In this document: positions 34,873 through 42,641 of the stretch, piece by piece | Numbering within the stretch: position 1 is the stretch's first letter | Layout: every line of letters starts with the position of its first letter | NCBI RefSeq assembly: GCF_050563545.1 | Contig: NZ_JBNXUM010000003.1 | Coordinates: forward strand, 1-64,000 | Length of the DNA stretch: 64,000 nt | Reading direction: 5' to 3' | From: Falsiroseomonas sp050563545 | GTDB lineage: Bacteria; Pseudomonadota; Alphaproteobacteria; Acetobacterales; Acetobacteraceae | The notes under the pieces: model-generated | Seen by the model: only the letters and a program-made list of their open reading frames with translations | Databases searched by the model: none | Told to the model about the DNA's origin: nothing | Made by a program: the position numbers and the translations under genes

Positions 34873-36306
34873 ATGTACCAGGACACGCAACTCTTCATCA
34901 ACGGCGAGTGGCGCGACGCGCGCGGTGGCCGGAAGGACCCCGTCCTCAACCCCGCGACCGAGGAAGTGATCGGCCAGGTCGCGCATGCCTCGAAGGCCGA
35001 CCTCGACGAGGCGCTGGACGCCGCGGCGAAGGGCTTCGCAGCCTGGAAGACGGTCTCGGCTTTCGATCGCTCCAAGGTCATGCGCAAGGCCGCCGACATC
35101 CTGCGAAGCCGCGCCGACAAGGTCGCGCAACTCATGACGTTGGAGCAGGGCAAGCCCCTGCCGGAAGCGAAGATGGAGGTAATGGCGGCCGCCGACATCA
35201 TCGACTGGTTCGCCGAGGAAGCGCGCCGCGCCTATGGCCGCGTCGTGCCCGCGCGTGCCGAGGGCATCTACCAGCTCGTCGTGAAGGAGCCGGTCGGCCC
35301 GGTCGCCGCCTTCACGCCGTGGAACTTCCCGATCAACCAGGTCGTGCGTAAGCTCTCGGCGGCGGTCGCGACGGGCTGCTCCATCATCGTCAAGGCGCCG
35401 GAGGAGACACCGGCAAGCCCGGCGGAACTCATTCGCGCCTTCGCCGATGCCGGCGTGCCGAACGGCGTCATCGGCCTGGTCTACGGCGTGCCGGCGGAGA
35501 TCAGCGAATACCTCATCCCGCATCCCACCATCCGCAAGGTGACCTTCACCGGCTCCACCCCCGTGGGCAAGCACCTGGCGGCGCTGGCCGGGCAGCACAT
35601 GAAGCGCGCGACGATGGAGCTTGGCGGGCATGCGCCGGCGATCGTCTTCGACGATGCGGACCTCGACCTCGCGGCGAAGACGCTGGCGGCGGCGAAGTTC
35701 CGTAACGCCGGCCAGGTCTGCGTCAGCCCGACGCGCTTCCTGGTGCAGGAAAGCCTGTACGAGCCCTTCGTCGAGAAGTTCGTGGCGGTGGCGAAGTCGC
35801 TGAAGGTCGGCAACGGCATGGAGCAGGGCACGCAGATGGGTCCGCTCGCGCATGACCGGCGCATCCCCTGGGTCGAGGGCCTGGTTGCCGATGCGCGGCA
35901 ACGCGGCGCAGATGTCCGCGCGGGCGGCGAGCGCATCGGCAACAAGGGCTATTTCTACCAGCCGACGGTAATGACCGGCGTGTCGAAGGACGCGCGGATG
36001 ATGAACGAGGAGCCGTTCGGGCCGCTCGCCATGATCTCGCCGTTCAAGGAGTTCGACGAGGTAGTGGAGGAGGCGAACCGACTGCCCTACGGCCTGGCGG
36101 CTTATGCCTTCACGCGCAGCGCCAAGACCGCGAATGCGGTGGCGGCGAAGGTCGAGACTGGCATGATGACGATCAACCACCTGGGCCTCGCGCTGCCCGA
36201 GGTGCCCTTCGGCGGCGTGAAGGACAGCGGCTACGGGTCCGAGGGCGGGTCGGAGGCGATCGAGGCGTATCTCAACACGAAGTTCGTCACGCAGGCGGGG
36301 TTGTAG
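34873..36306 (+). CDS. NAD(P)-dependent aldehyde dehydrogenase (succinate-semialdehyde-like)
   Basis: 477 residues from ATG 34873 with GGAGGAAGG upstream. ALDH fold: PWNFPINQVVRKL near 152, TGSTPVGKHLAAL near 225, catalytic Glu in MELGGHAPAI near 247 and catalytic Cys in NAGQVCVSP near 281; PFGGVKDSGYGSEGG near the C terminus matches the SSADH/GabD group. ELGGHAP has His where most family members have Asn. Oxidises a semialdehyde to the acid. Confidence 0.88.
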   Translation: MYQDTQLFINGEWRDARGGRKDPVLNPATEEVIGQVAHASKADLDEALDAAAKGFAAWKTVSAFDRSKVMRKAADILRSRADKVAQLMTLEQGKPLPEAKMEVMAAADIIDWFAEEARRAYGRVVPARAEGIYQLVVKEPVGPVAAFTPWNFPINQVVRKLSAAVATGCSIIVKAPEETPASPAELIRAFADAGVPNGVIGLVYGVPAEISEYLIPHPTIRKVTFTGSTPVGKHLAALAGQHMKRATMELGGHAPAIVFDDADLDLAAKTLAAAKFRNAGQVCVSPTRFLVQESLYEPFVEKFVAVAKSLKVGNGMEQGTQMGPLAHDRRIPWVEGLVADARQRGADVRAGGERIGNKGYFYQPTVMTGVSKDARMMNEEPFGPLAMISPFKEFDEVVEEANRLPYGLAAYAFTRSAKTANAVAAKVETGMMTINHLGLALPEVPFGGVKDSGYGSEGGSEAIEAYLNTKFVTQAGL

Positions 36307-36333
36307 GGGACGCACTTTCCCGCTTTGGCGCGG

Positions 36334-36380
36334 TTCCCTCCCCCGCTCGCGGGGGAGGGTCAGGGAGGGGGTGCTTCGTC
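36334..36380 (-). repeat. Left inverted copy of the 47-bp repeat framing the DUF559 gene (copy E)
   Basis: Reverse complement of this segment matches 36755-36801 at 45 of 47 positions. On its own strand it begins GACGAAGCACCCCC, continues CCCTGACCCTCCCCCGC and ends in a 10-bp GC palindrome. Its TGA serves as the stop codon of the DUF559 gene at 36360-36362, so the last residues (APPP) are encoded by repeat sequence. Confidence 0.85.
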
Positions 36381-36737
36381 CGAGGCGCCCCTTGCTTCCT
36401 TCAGCGCCCTGGCCATGTCCGCGAGCACTCCGTTCAGGTTCTCCAACACTTCGTTGTTCCAGTAGCGCAGGACACGCCAGCCGCTGGCGTTCAGCGCGGC
36501 GTCACGTGCTTCGTCACATTCTCCGCCGTGCTGGCCGCCATCGATCTCGAAGACGACGCGTGCTTCGACGCAAGCGAAGTCCGCGATGACACCGCCGATG
36601 GGGTGCTGGCGGCGGAAAGTGACGCCCAGGGCTGAACGACGGATAGCGCGCCAGAGGACCTTCTCGGCGGCCGTCGCATCACGGCGGAGGCGGCGGGCGG
36701 AGTCGCGGAGGACGGGATCGATCAGGGTGCGTCGCAT
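36360..36737 (-). CDS. DUF559 (Vsr-like) endonuclease-domain protein framed by inverted repeats
   Basis: 125 residues from ATG 36737. The PD-(D/E)xK/Vsr-like core is intact: EKVLWRAIR near 25, IADFACVEARVVFEIDGGQH at 51-70 with the D...E-x-D-G-x2-H pattern, and GWRVLRYWNNEVLEN near 86. Related to very-short-patch repair nucleases and found widely as a stand-alone gene of unknown function. Both ends lie at 47-bp inverted repeats (36334-36380 and 36755-36801) that are 45/47 identical, suggesting the gene and repeats move or persist together. No methylase is nearby. Confidence 0.85.
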   Translation of the reverse strand: MRRTLIDPVLRDSARRLRRDATAAEKVLWRAIRRSALGVTFRRQHPIGGVIADFACVEARVVFEIDGGQHGGECDEARDAALNASGWRVLRYWNNEVLENLNGVLADMARALKEARGASDEAPPP

Positions 36738-36754
36738 CGTTTGAACGTCGCTCT

Positions 36755-36801
36755 GACGAAGCACCCCCACCCTGACCCTCCCCCGCGGGCGGGGGAGGGA
36801 A
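36755..36801 (+). repeat. Right inverted copy of the 47-bp repeat framing the DUF559 gene (copy F)
   Basis: Plus-strand copy beginning GACGAAGCACCCCC and ending with the CCCTCCCCCGC/GCGGGGGAGGG palindrome. Differs from the reverse complement of 36334-36380 at two positions only. Lies 18 bp upstream of the DUF559 start codon and 30 bp from the stop of the Rieske oxygenase gene, which is on the same strand as DUF559. Confidence 0.85.
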
Positions 36802-36831
36802 TCTCCCGGGGCGGAGAAGCCGTGCGCCCCG

Positions 36832-37848
36832 CTACTCCGCCGCGTGCTTCACCTCGGGCTTCTGCTCCGCCAGCAGCTTCAGCAGCATTCGCCGCATCAG
36901 CACGCCCGGCCGGTCGCTCGGCATGTTCATCTCGATCCCCGCCTGGTCCAGCGGCACGTCCCAATCCGTGCTTTCCAGGATGTCGCGGTCCTCGTCCGTC
37001 ACCAGGCGGTCGAAGGCGATGATGTCCTCGGCCCTTGCATCGGCCTCGCTGTCGTTGCGGAAGACGAACTGGACGACCTGGCAGGTCCGATCGTCGATCG
37101 GCGTGGCGGCGGTGACGATCGAATGGCTCAGCCCGTTGGGGTAGCGGATCCGCAGCTTGCGCAGGAAGGGCATGTACCAGCGGCCGCGCATGTGGCGGAC
37201 CGTGGTGTCGCTGTCCATCCGCAGCACCTTCTTCTGGATCTCGGGGTTCCGCACGGGAACCTCCGTGATGAAGAGGAAGCCGTCTGCGTATTCCTCGACC
37301 TCCAGCTTCGCCGGCTCGGGGTGGCCCTGGTCGCCGAAGCTGGCGCGGTGGACGAAGGCGAAATGCGCGTTGTCGAAGCTGTTCTCCATCAGGCGCAGGC
37401 CCGCGCAGTTCCAGACCTCGTAGAACTCGTCGATGCGGCGGAAGCCCTCGGCCTCCTCCTCGAACTCGGGGATGTCGAAGAGCGGCTCCTCGAGCGCCAC
37501 CCAGACATAGCCGTAGCGCGCCTCCGCGCGGTAGGATGGGACGCGCATGTTCGTCGCGCCCTGCCTGTCCACCGGGCGCTGCGGCACGCGCATCACGCGG
37601 CCGTCCCCGCCGAACTCCCAGCCGTGATAGCCGCAGGCGAGCCAGCCATTGCTGTAGAAGCCCTTAGACAGCTTTGCCGTGCGGTGGCAGCAGCGGTCGT
37701 CCAGCGCGGCGGGTTTGCCGTCTCCATCCAGCCACAGCACGATGTTCTGGCCGAGCAGCGTGAAGGGCTTCGGGCCGTCCTTCAGGTGCTCCACCGGGAT
37801 CACGGGGTACCAGAAGCGGCGCAGCGCGGGGGTCTGGGTCTGCAGCAT
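36832..37848 (-). CDS. Rieske 2Fe-2S aromatic ring-hydroxylating oxygenase, alpha-subunit-like
   Basis: 338 residues from ATG 37848. Rieske cluster C-x-H-x16-C-x2-H in DRCCHRTAKLSKG...LACGYHGW near residues 52-75; mononuclear iron site D-x2-H-x4-H in NSFDNAHFAFVHR near 158. Family enzymes insert oxygen into aromatic or demethylate aryl substrates using a separate reductase, which is not in the window. Length and lone-gene layout fit demethylase/vanillate-type members. Divergent from creatininase gene across 221 bp. Confidence 0.87.
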   Translation of the reverse strand: MLQTQTPALRRFWYPVIPVEHLKDGPKPFTLLGQNIVLWLDGDGKPAALDDRCCHRTAKLSKGFYSNGWLACGYHGWEFGGDGRVMRVPQRPVDRQGATNMRVPSYRAEARYGYVWVALEEPLFDIPEFEEEAEGFRRIDEFYEVWNCAGLRLMENSFDNAHFAFVHRASFGDQGHPEPAKLEVEEYADGFLFITEVPVRNPEIQKKVLRMDSDTTVRHMRGRWYMPFLRKLRIRYPNGLSHSIVTAATPIDDRTCQVVQFVFRNDSEADARAEDIIAFDRLVTDEDRDILESTDWDVPLDQAGIEMNMPSDRPGVLMRRMLLKLLAEQKPEVKHAAE

Positions 37849-38069
37849 GTCGGTCCAACCTCCGGAATGGCGCGGCGAATCGTGCAAGCCTCGGACCAGC
37901 GGCGCAAGCCGGAGGCCTGCCGACAGCCGCGGCCGCGCCGCCCGCATCGCGGGCAGGCTGCCCATGCGCAAGGCAGGGAAGCGCAGCCCAATGGCGCCAG
38001 GCGCGTCCCGGGACCTCCCGCTCCGCCGCAGCCTCCCATATACGTGCCGCGCCCGAAGGAGACGATTGC
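37849..38069. other. 221-bp intergenic region between divergent genes
   Basis: Upstream region of both the Rieske oxygenase and the creatininase operon. I see no convincing operator palindrome or clear promoter; AAGGAGA (about 38054) is the ribosome-binding site of the creatininase-family gene. No supported small gene. Confidence 0.4.
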
Positions 38070-38885
38070 ATGAGCGCGCTGCCCACCCGCTACTGGCAGG
38101 ACCTGCCCTGGCCGGCCTTCCGCGACCTGCCGTCCAACACCGTCGCGGTCCTGCCGGTGGCGAGCATCGAGCAGCATGGCCCGCACCTCCCCGTCGCGGT
38201 GGACACGGTCATCGGCAACGGCGTGATCGCCCGGACGCTTTCGGTCCTGCCGGCGGACTGCCCGGTGCTGGTGCTGCCGACTCAATGCGTCGCGAACTCC
38301 GTCGAGCATCTTCGCTTCCCCGGCACCATCACCACCACGCCGGAGACGCTTCTGAACCTCGTCGTGGACATCGGCGCCTCCGTCGCGCGGGCCGCGGTGA
38401 AGCGCCTGGTGATCTGCAACAGCCATGGCGGCAATGTCGGCGTGCTGGACATCGCGGCGCGGCGCATCCGCATCCAGTCCAACCTGTTTGTCGTCAACGC
38501 CATGTGGGCGCGCATGGGCAAGCCAGAGGCGCTGCGCGACCCCGTCGAGAGCGCCTACGGCATCCATGCCGGGCGCGACGAGACCTCCGTCCTGCTGGCG
38601 CTGCGGCCGGACCTGGTCAGGATGGACAAGGCGCGGAACTTCGTCAGCCGCTGGCAGGGTGTGGCGAACTCCGCGCCGATGCTGCATCCGCAGGCGGGCT
38701 CGCCGCTCGCCTGGCAGGCGCAGGATCTGCAGCCCGCGGGCGCGGTCGGCGACGCCTCGGCCGGGACGGCGGAGATCGGCGAGATGCTGCTGGACCATGC
38801 CGCCCGCAACATGTCGACGCTCTGGCAGCAGGTCGCGGCCTTCGACGCTGAGAACTTCCTGGCGAACGAGCCCAGCGATGCCTGA
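38070..38885 (+). CDS. Creatininase/mycofactocin-type amidohydrolase family protein
   Basis: 271 residues. Creatininase fold: metal-binding SIEQHGPHLPVAVDT near residue 31, CNSHGGNVGV near 113 and HAGRDETSVLLALRPDLV near 167 carry Glu, His and Asp ligands. Family hydrolyses cyclic or linear amides (creatinine, formamidopyrimidines, mycofactocin peptides). Overlaps the first FAD oxidase gene by 8 bp, forming a three-gene operon that suggests a joint catabolic role. Confidence 0.85.
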   Translation: MSALPTRYWQDLPWPAFRDLPSNTVAVLPVASIEQHGPHLPVAVDTVIGNGVIARTLSVLPADCPVLVLPTQCVANSVEHLRFPGTITTTPETLLNLVVDIGASVARAAVKRLVICNSHGGNVGVLDIAARRIRIQSNLFVVNAMWARMGKPEALRDPVESAYGIHAGRDETSVLLALRPDLVRMDKARNFVSRWQGVANSAPMLHPQAGSPLAWQAQDLQPAGAVGDASAGTAEIGEMLLDHAARNMSTLWQQVAAFDAENFLANEPSDA

Positions 38886-40239
38886 CATCGCGGGGCTGCG
38901 CGACGAACTCGCTGACATCGAGCTGCAGGACGATCGCGCGCTCCTGAAGCTCAAAAGCCGCGACTTCTACTGGTACAGCCCGATCCTGAAGAAGCAGCTT
39001 GACGGGAAGACGGCGGAGCTGATCGCGCGGCCCAGGACGGAAGACGAGGTGCTGCGCATCCTGACAGCGTGTCGGGCGCGCCGGGTGCCGGTAACCGTGC
39101 GCGGCGGCGGCACCGGCAATTACGGGCAATGCGTGCCGCTCGAAGGTGGCGTGCTGCTCGACATGACGGCGATGGCCGCGCCCATCGCGATCGTGGACGG
39201 CGTGGTCGAGGTCGAGGCCGGGGCGAAGATGATCGACCTCGACCTCTGGTGCCGCGACCAGGGGTGGGAACTGAAGCTCTGGCCGTCCACCAAGCGCACC
39301 GCGACGATCGGCGGCTTCGTCGCCGGTGGCGGCGCGGGCGTCGGCGGCATCAGCCACGGCACGATGCGGGAGCGGGGCAACTTCCATGGCGCGCGCGTCG
39401 CGACGATGCAGGATCCGCCGCGGATCCTGGACCTGGAAGGCCAGGCCGCGAACCCCGTGAACCGGACCTACGGCACAACCGGCGTGCTGACACGCATCAA
39501 GGTGCCGCTGACGCCGGCGCAGGCCTGGCGCGACGTCGCCATCGTCTTCGACGACTTCACGCGGGCGTCGCGCTTCGCGCTGGAGCTCACGCATTCCGAC
39601 GGCATCCCGAAGAAGATGTGCGCCGTCTTCGACAGCCAGCTCCCACCCTTCTTCAAGGGCCTCGCGGATGCCGTGCCGGCGGGGAAGGCGCTAGTGCTCT
39701 GCGCCATCACGCCCGCGGGCATGACGGCGCTGAAGGAGCTTGCCGCCGAGCATGGCGGCCGTGTCGTCGCAGAGCAGGATGCCGTCGCCGCGGAACGCGA
39801 CCCCGAGCTCACGCCCTTCTACGAATATTGCTGGAACCACACGACGCTGCAGGTCCTGAAGAAGGACCGCGGCGTCACCTACCTGCAGTGCCGCATGCCC
39901 TTCGAGGACACGCTGGCGGCGCTGGAAGCCGTGCGCATCCCCTTCCGCGACGAGATCTGGATGCACATGGAATGCGTGCGCTTCGGCGGCCGCATCACCA
40001 TGTCGGCGCTGCCCGTGGTCCGCTGGACCAGCGCCGAGCGCATCTACGAGATCATCGCCGCCTTCGAGAAGCATGGCATCGGCATCGCCAACCCGCATGT
40101 CCTGACGATCGAGGAAGGCAGCAACTACAGACGCGTCCCCGGGGACCAGTTGGGCTTCAAGCAGAATGTCGATCCGCTCGGCCTGCTCAACCCCGGCAAG
40201 ATGCGCGATTTCACGCCGCCGGAGACTGCCGCCGCATGA
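38878..40239 (+). CDS. FAD-binding oxidoreductase (PCMH/VAO type), copy 1
   Basis: 453 residues from ATG 38878. FAD-binding PCMH domain: SRDFYWYSPILKKQL near 28, PVTVRGGGTGNYGQCVPL near 71, STKRTATIGGFVAGGGAGVGG near 139. C-terminal region resembles the D-lactate dehydrogenase/GlcD group. Oxidises a hydroxy-acid or similar substrate. Followed by a close paralogue with the same SRDF(F/Y)WYSP and RG(A/G)GTGNYGQ blocks, indicating tandem duplication or a heterodimer. Confidence 0.86.
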   Translation: MPDIAGLRDELADIELQDDRALLKLKSRDFYWYSPILKKQLDGKTAELIARPRTEDEVLRILTACRARRVPVTVRGGGTGNYGQCVPLEGGVLLDMTAMAAPIAIVDGVVEVEAGAKMIDLDLWCRDQGWELKLWPSTKRTATIGGFVAGGGAGVGGISHGTMRERGNFHGARVATMQDPPRILDLEGQAANPVNRTYGTTGVLTRIKVPLTPAQAWRDVAIVFDDFTRASRFALELTHSDGIPKKMCAVFDSQLPPFFKGLADAVPAGKALVLCAITPAGMTALKELAAEHGGRVVAEQDAVAAERDPELTPFYEYCWNHTTLQVLKKDRGVTYLQCRMPFEDTLAALEAVRIPFRDEIWMHMECVRFGGRITMSALPVVRWTSAERIYEIIAAFEKHGIGIANPHVLTIEEGSNYRRVPGDQLGFKQNVDPLGLLNPGKMRDFTPPETAAA

Positions 40240-41642
40240 GTGTGACGAAGGTGATGGAGGCCCTGCCTGGCCTCGACTGGACCACCGATCCCGCTTTGGT
40301 GCGGCAGAAATCGCGCGACTTCTTCTGGTATTCGCCTGTGCTGAAGCGCCAGCTCAACAAGGTCACCGGCGAGGCCGTGGTGACGCCGCGCTCCGAGGAG
40401 GAGGTGAAGGCCGTCCTCGCCGCGGCCTATGCGCATGGCGTGCCCGTCACGCCGCGGGGCGCGGGCACCGGAAACTACGGCCAGGCGATGCCGCTGAACG
40501 GCGGGATCGTGCTGGAGCTGATGGCGATGAACCGCATCCTCTGGGCGAAGCCGTCGGTGGTGCGGGCGGAAGCGGGCATCAAGCTGATCGAGCTGGATGC
40601 GCAGCTCAAGAAGATGGTGGGCGGCGAGATCCGCTTCCATCCCTCGACGCTGCGCACCGCGAGCCTCGGCGGCTTCGTTGCCGGCGGGTCGGGCGGCGTC
40701 GGCAGCATCACCTGGGGCGGGCTGCGCGAGCCCGGCAACTTGCTGGGCCTCAAGCTCATCACGATGGAGGCCGAGCCGCGCGTGATCGAGCTGCGCGGCC
40801 CGGAGATCACCAAGGCCAACCACGCCTACGGCACCACGGGCATCATCACCGAGATCGAGATGGGCCTGGCGCCGGCGCATGAGTGGGTGGACGTCGTCGT
40901 GTCCTTTCCCTCTCTCATGGCCGCCGCACGCTTCTCCGACACCTTCACGCGCATGGACGGCGTGCCGAAGAAGCTGGCCTGCGTCGTCCCGGCGCCGCTG
41001 CCGCAGAAGCATTTTCGTCAGTGGGGCGCCAAGGTGCCGGAAGGCGAGACCGTGGCCTGCCTGATGGTCGCGCCGGACTTCGTGGAGGTGCTGGGGCCCG
41101 TGATCGCCGGCCATGGTGGCAAGGTGATCCACCAGGAGCCGACGGCCGAGGCCGCGGTGCCGCTTTACGAGCACAGCTGGAACCACACGACCCTGCAGAT
41201 CCTGAAGACCGACAAGACCATCACCTACCTGCAGGCGTTGTTCCCCGCGCCCAACCACCTCGAGCTCATCGCGAAGCTCGAGAAGCAGTTCGGGAATGAG
41301 GTTCTGTACCACCTGGAATTCGTGCGCTTCTCCGGCACGGTCTGCGCGGTCGGCCTGCAGATCGTGCGCTTCACGACGGAAGAGCGGCTCGAGGAGATCA
41401 TGCGGCTGCACGAGGAAGCCGGCGCGCCGATCTTCAATCCGCACACCTACACGCTGGAAGACGGCGGCATGAAGCGGGTGGACGAGGAGCAGTTGGCGTT
41501 CAAGCGGCGGACCGACCCGAAGGGGCTGCTGAACCCCGGCAAGATGGCGGCCTGGGACGACCCGCACTGGACGCCGGGCCGGGCGAAGCAGGTCGCGATG
41601 TACGAGACCGAGTTCGAGGCGCCGGCGGAGGTGCTGGAGTAG
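40236..41642 (+). CDS. FAD-binding oxidoreductase (PCMH/VAO type), copy 2
   Basis: 468 residues, ATGA overlap with copy 1. Same domain plan: RQKSRDFFWYSPVLKRQLN near 22-40, PVTPRGAGTGNYGQAMPL near 71, HPSTLRTASLGGFVAGG near 136. Also shares the C-terminal LLNPGKM block with copy 1 (GLLNPGKMRDF against GLLNPGKMAAW). Tight coupling suggests the two copies act in one complex or on successive substrates; the actual substrate is unknown. Confidence 0.86.
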   Translation: MSVTKVMEALPGLDWTTDPALVRQKSRDFFWYSPVLKRQLNKVTGEAVVTPRSEEEVKAVLAAAYAHGVPVTPRGAGTGNYGQAMPLNGGIVLELMAMNRILWAKPSVVRAEAGIKLIELDAQLKKMVGGEIRFHPSTLRTASLGGFVAGGSGGVGSITWGGLREPGNLLGLKLITMEAEPRVIELRGPEITKANHAYGTTGIITEIEMGLAPAHEWVDVVVSFPSLMAAARFSDTFTRMDGVPKKLACVVPAPLPQKHFRQWGAKVPEGETVACLMVAPDFVEVLGPVIAGHGGKVIHQEPTAEAAVPLYEHSWNHTTLQILKTDKTITYLQALFPAPNHLELIAKLEKQFGNEVLYHLEFVRFSGTVCAVGLQIVRFTTEERLEEIMRLHEEAGAPIFNPHTYTLEDGGMKRVDEEQLAFKRRTDPKGLLNPGKMAAWDDPHWTPGRAKQVAMYETEFEAPAEVLE

Positions 41643-41645
41643 GGC

Positions 41646-41689
41646 GTCGCCCGCTCTTCGCGGCTCCGTGCACGACGGCGAGCGGGCGA
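41646..41689. terminator. Inverted repeat between convergent genes
   Basis: TCGCCCGCTC (41646-41655) and GAGCGGGCGA (41680-41689) are perfect 10-bp arms with a 24-nt loop, located between the ends of FAD oxidase copy 2 and the alpha-E gene. Likely a bidirectional terminator; no T tract. Confidence 0.55.
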
Positions 41690-41697
41690 GCGATGCC

Positions 41698-42636
41698 CTA
41701 CCCGCTGAGATACATCCTCTGAATCGCGTTCCCGAGTTCGATGTTCCGGTCGATGCGCGCGGTCAGCCAGTCGTGCAGGCCCTGCGCCATCACCATCTCG
41801 ATGCCGACGGTCAGCCCGTCGCTGATCTCGGCCGCGATCTTCTGCGGCTCGCCGCGGCGCCCGCCCGTGGACTCCGCGATCCGCTCCAGCGCGCTCTGCA
41901 CGCGGGCGTGGCAGGCGACCAGCGACCGCGGCAGTTCCTCGCGCAGGATCAGCATCTCAGCGACCAGCCGCGGCTCCAGCCGCTGGTGGTACATCCATTG
42001 GAAGGCGCGCAGCGCGGAGACCGAGCGCAGCAGCGCCTGCCATTCGGCATAGGCGACAGCGCCTTCGCTGCCCGGCCCGGCCAGCGCATGGTGCTTGGCG
42101 TCCAGCAGCCGCGCGGTGTTGTCCGCGCGTTCCAGCATCACGCCGAGATGCACCCAGAGCCAGCCCTCGTTGCGCATCATGGTGTCCGCGGCCGCCCCGT
42201 TGAACAGCAGCGTCCGCGCCCGCACCCAGTCGAGGAAGCCGGGCAGCATGTCCTCCCCGCTCGCGGATGCCGCGCGCACCCGCATCTCGCGCCAGGTGTC
42301 GTTCAGCGCTTCCCACATGTCCACGGTGAGCGCGGTGCGCACGGCGCGGCCGTTGCGGCGCGCGACCTCGATGCAGTTGGCGATGGAGGAGTGGTTGTCG
42401 GGATCGAGCGCGAGCCAGGCCACGACCGCGTCCGGCGAGACGGCCTTGCCGGCCGCGCGGAAACCGTGCTCGGCGCCGGCGGAGACCAGCAGGTTGCGCC
42501 ATTCGTCATGCATGCTGCCGAGGGTGCCCGACACTCCCGCCATGCGCAGCGCCACCTGCATGCCGCGCGCGATGTTGCCGGCGCGCTCGACGTAGCGCCC
42601 CATCCAGAACAGGCTGTCTGCGGTGCGGGAGAGCAT
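41698..42636 (-). CDS. Alpha-E domain-containing protein
   Basis: 312 residues. All-helical alpha-E domain (formerly DUF403), beginning MLSRTADSLFWMGRYVERA, which is diagnostic of the family. Typically encoded beside a circularly permuted ATP-grasp ligase and a transglutaminase, in a predicted peptide-synthesis or peptide-tagging system. Here it follows the ATP-grasp gene by 5 nt on the same strand, but no transglutaminase or proteasome-type protease is present. Confidence 0.9.
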   Translation of the reverse strand: MLSRTADSLFWMGRYVERAGNIARGMQVALRMAGVSGTLGSMHDEWRNLLVSAGAEHGFRAAGKAVSPDAVVAWLALDPDNHSSIANCIEVARRNGRAVRTALTVDMWEALNDTWREMRVRAASASGEDMLPGFLDWVRARTLLFNGAAADTMMRNEGWLWVHLGVMLERADNTARLLDAKHHALAGPGSEGAVAYAEWQALLRSVSALRAFQWMYHQRLEPRLVAEMLILREELPRSLVACHARVQSALERIAESTGGRRGEPQKIAAEISDGLTVGIEMVMAQGLHDWLTARIDRNIELGNAIQRMYLSG

Positions 42637-42641
42637 GGCCG

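Noticed and set aside
36334..36801. DUF559 unit as a classical insertion sequence
   Set aside because: No transposase catalytic signature and no obvious target-site duplication were seen; kept as an inverted-repeat framed unit instead.
38425..38877. Long upstream extension of FAD oxidase copy 1 through the creatininase gene
   Set aside because: The creatininase frame is the conserved one; ATG at 38878 with the 8-bp overlap is the natural oxidase start.
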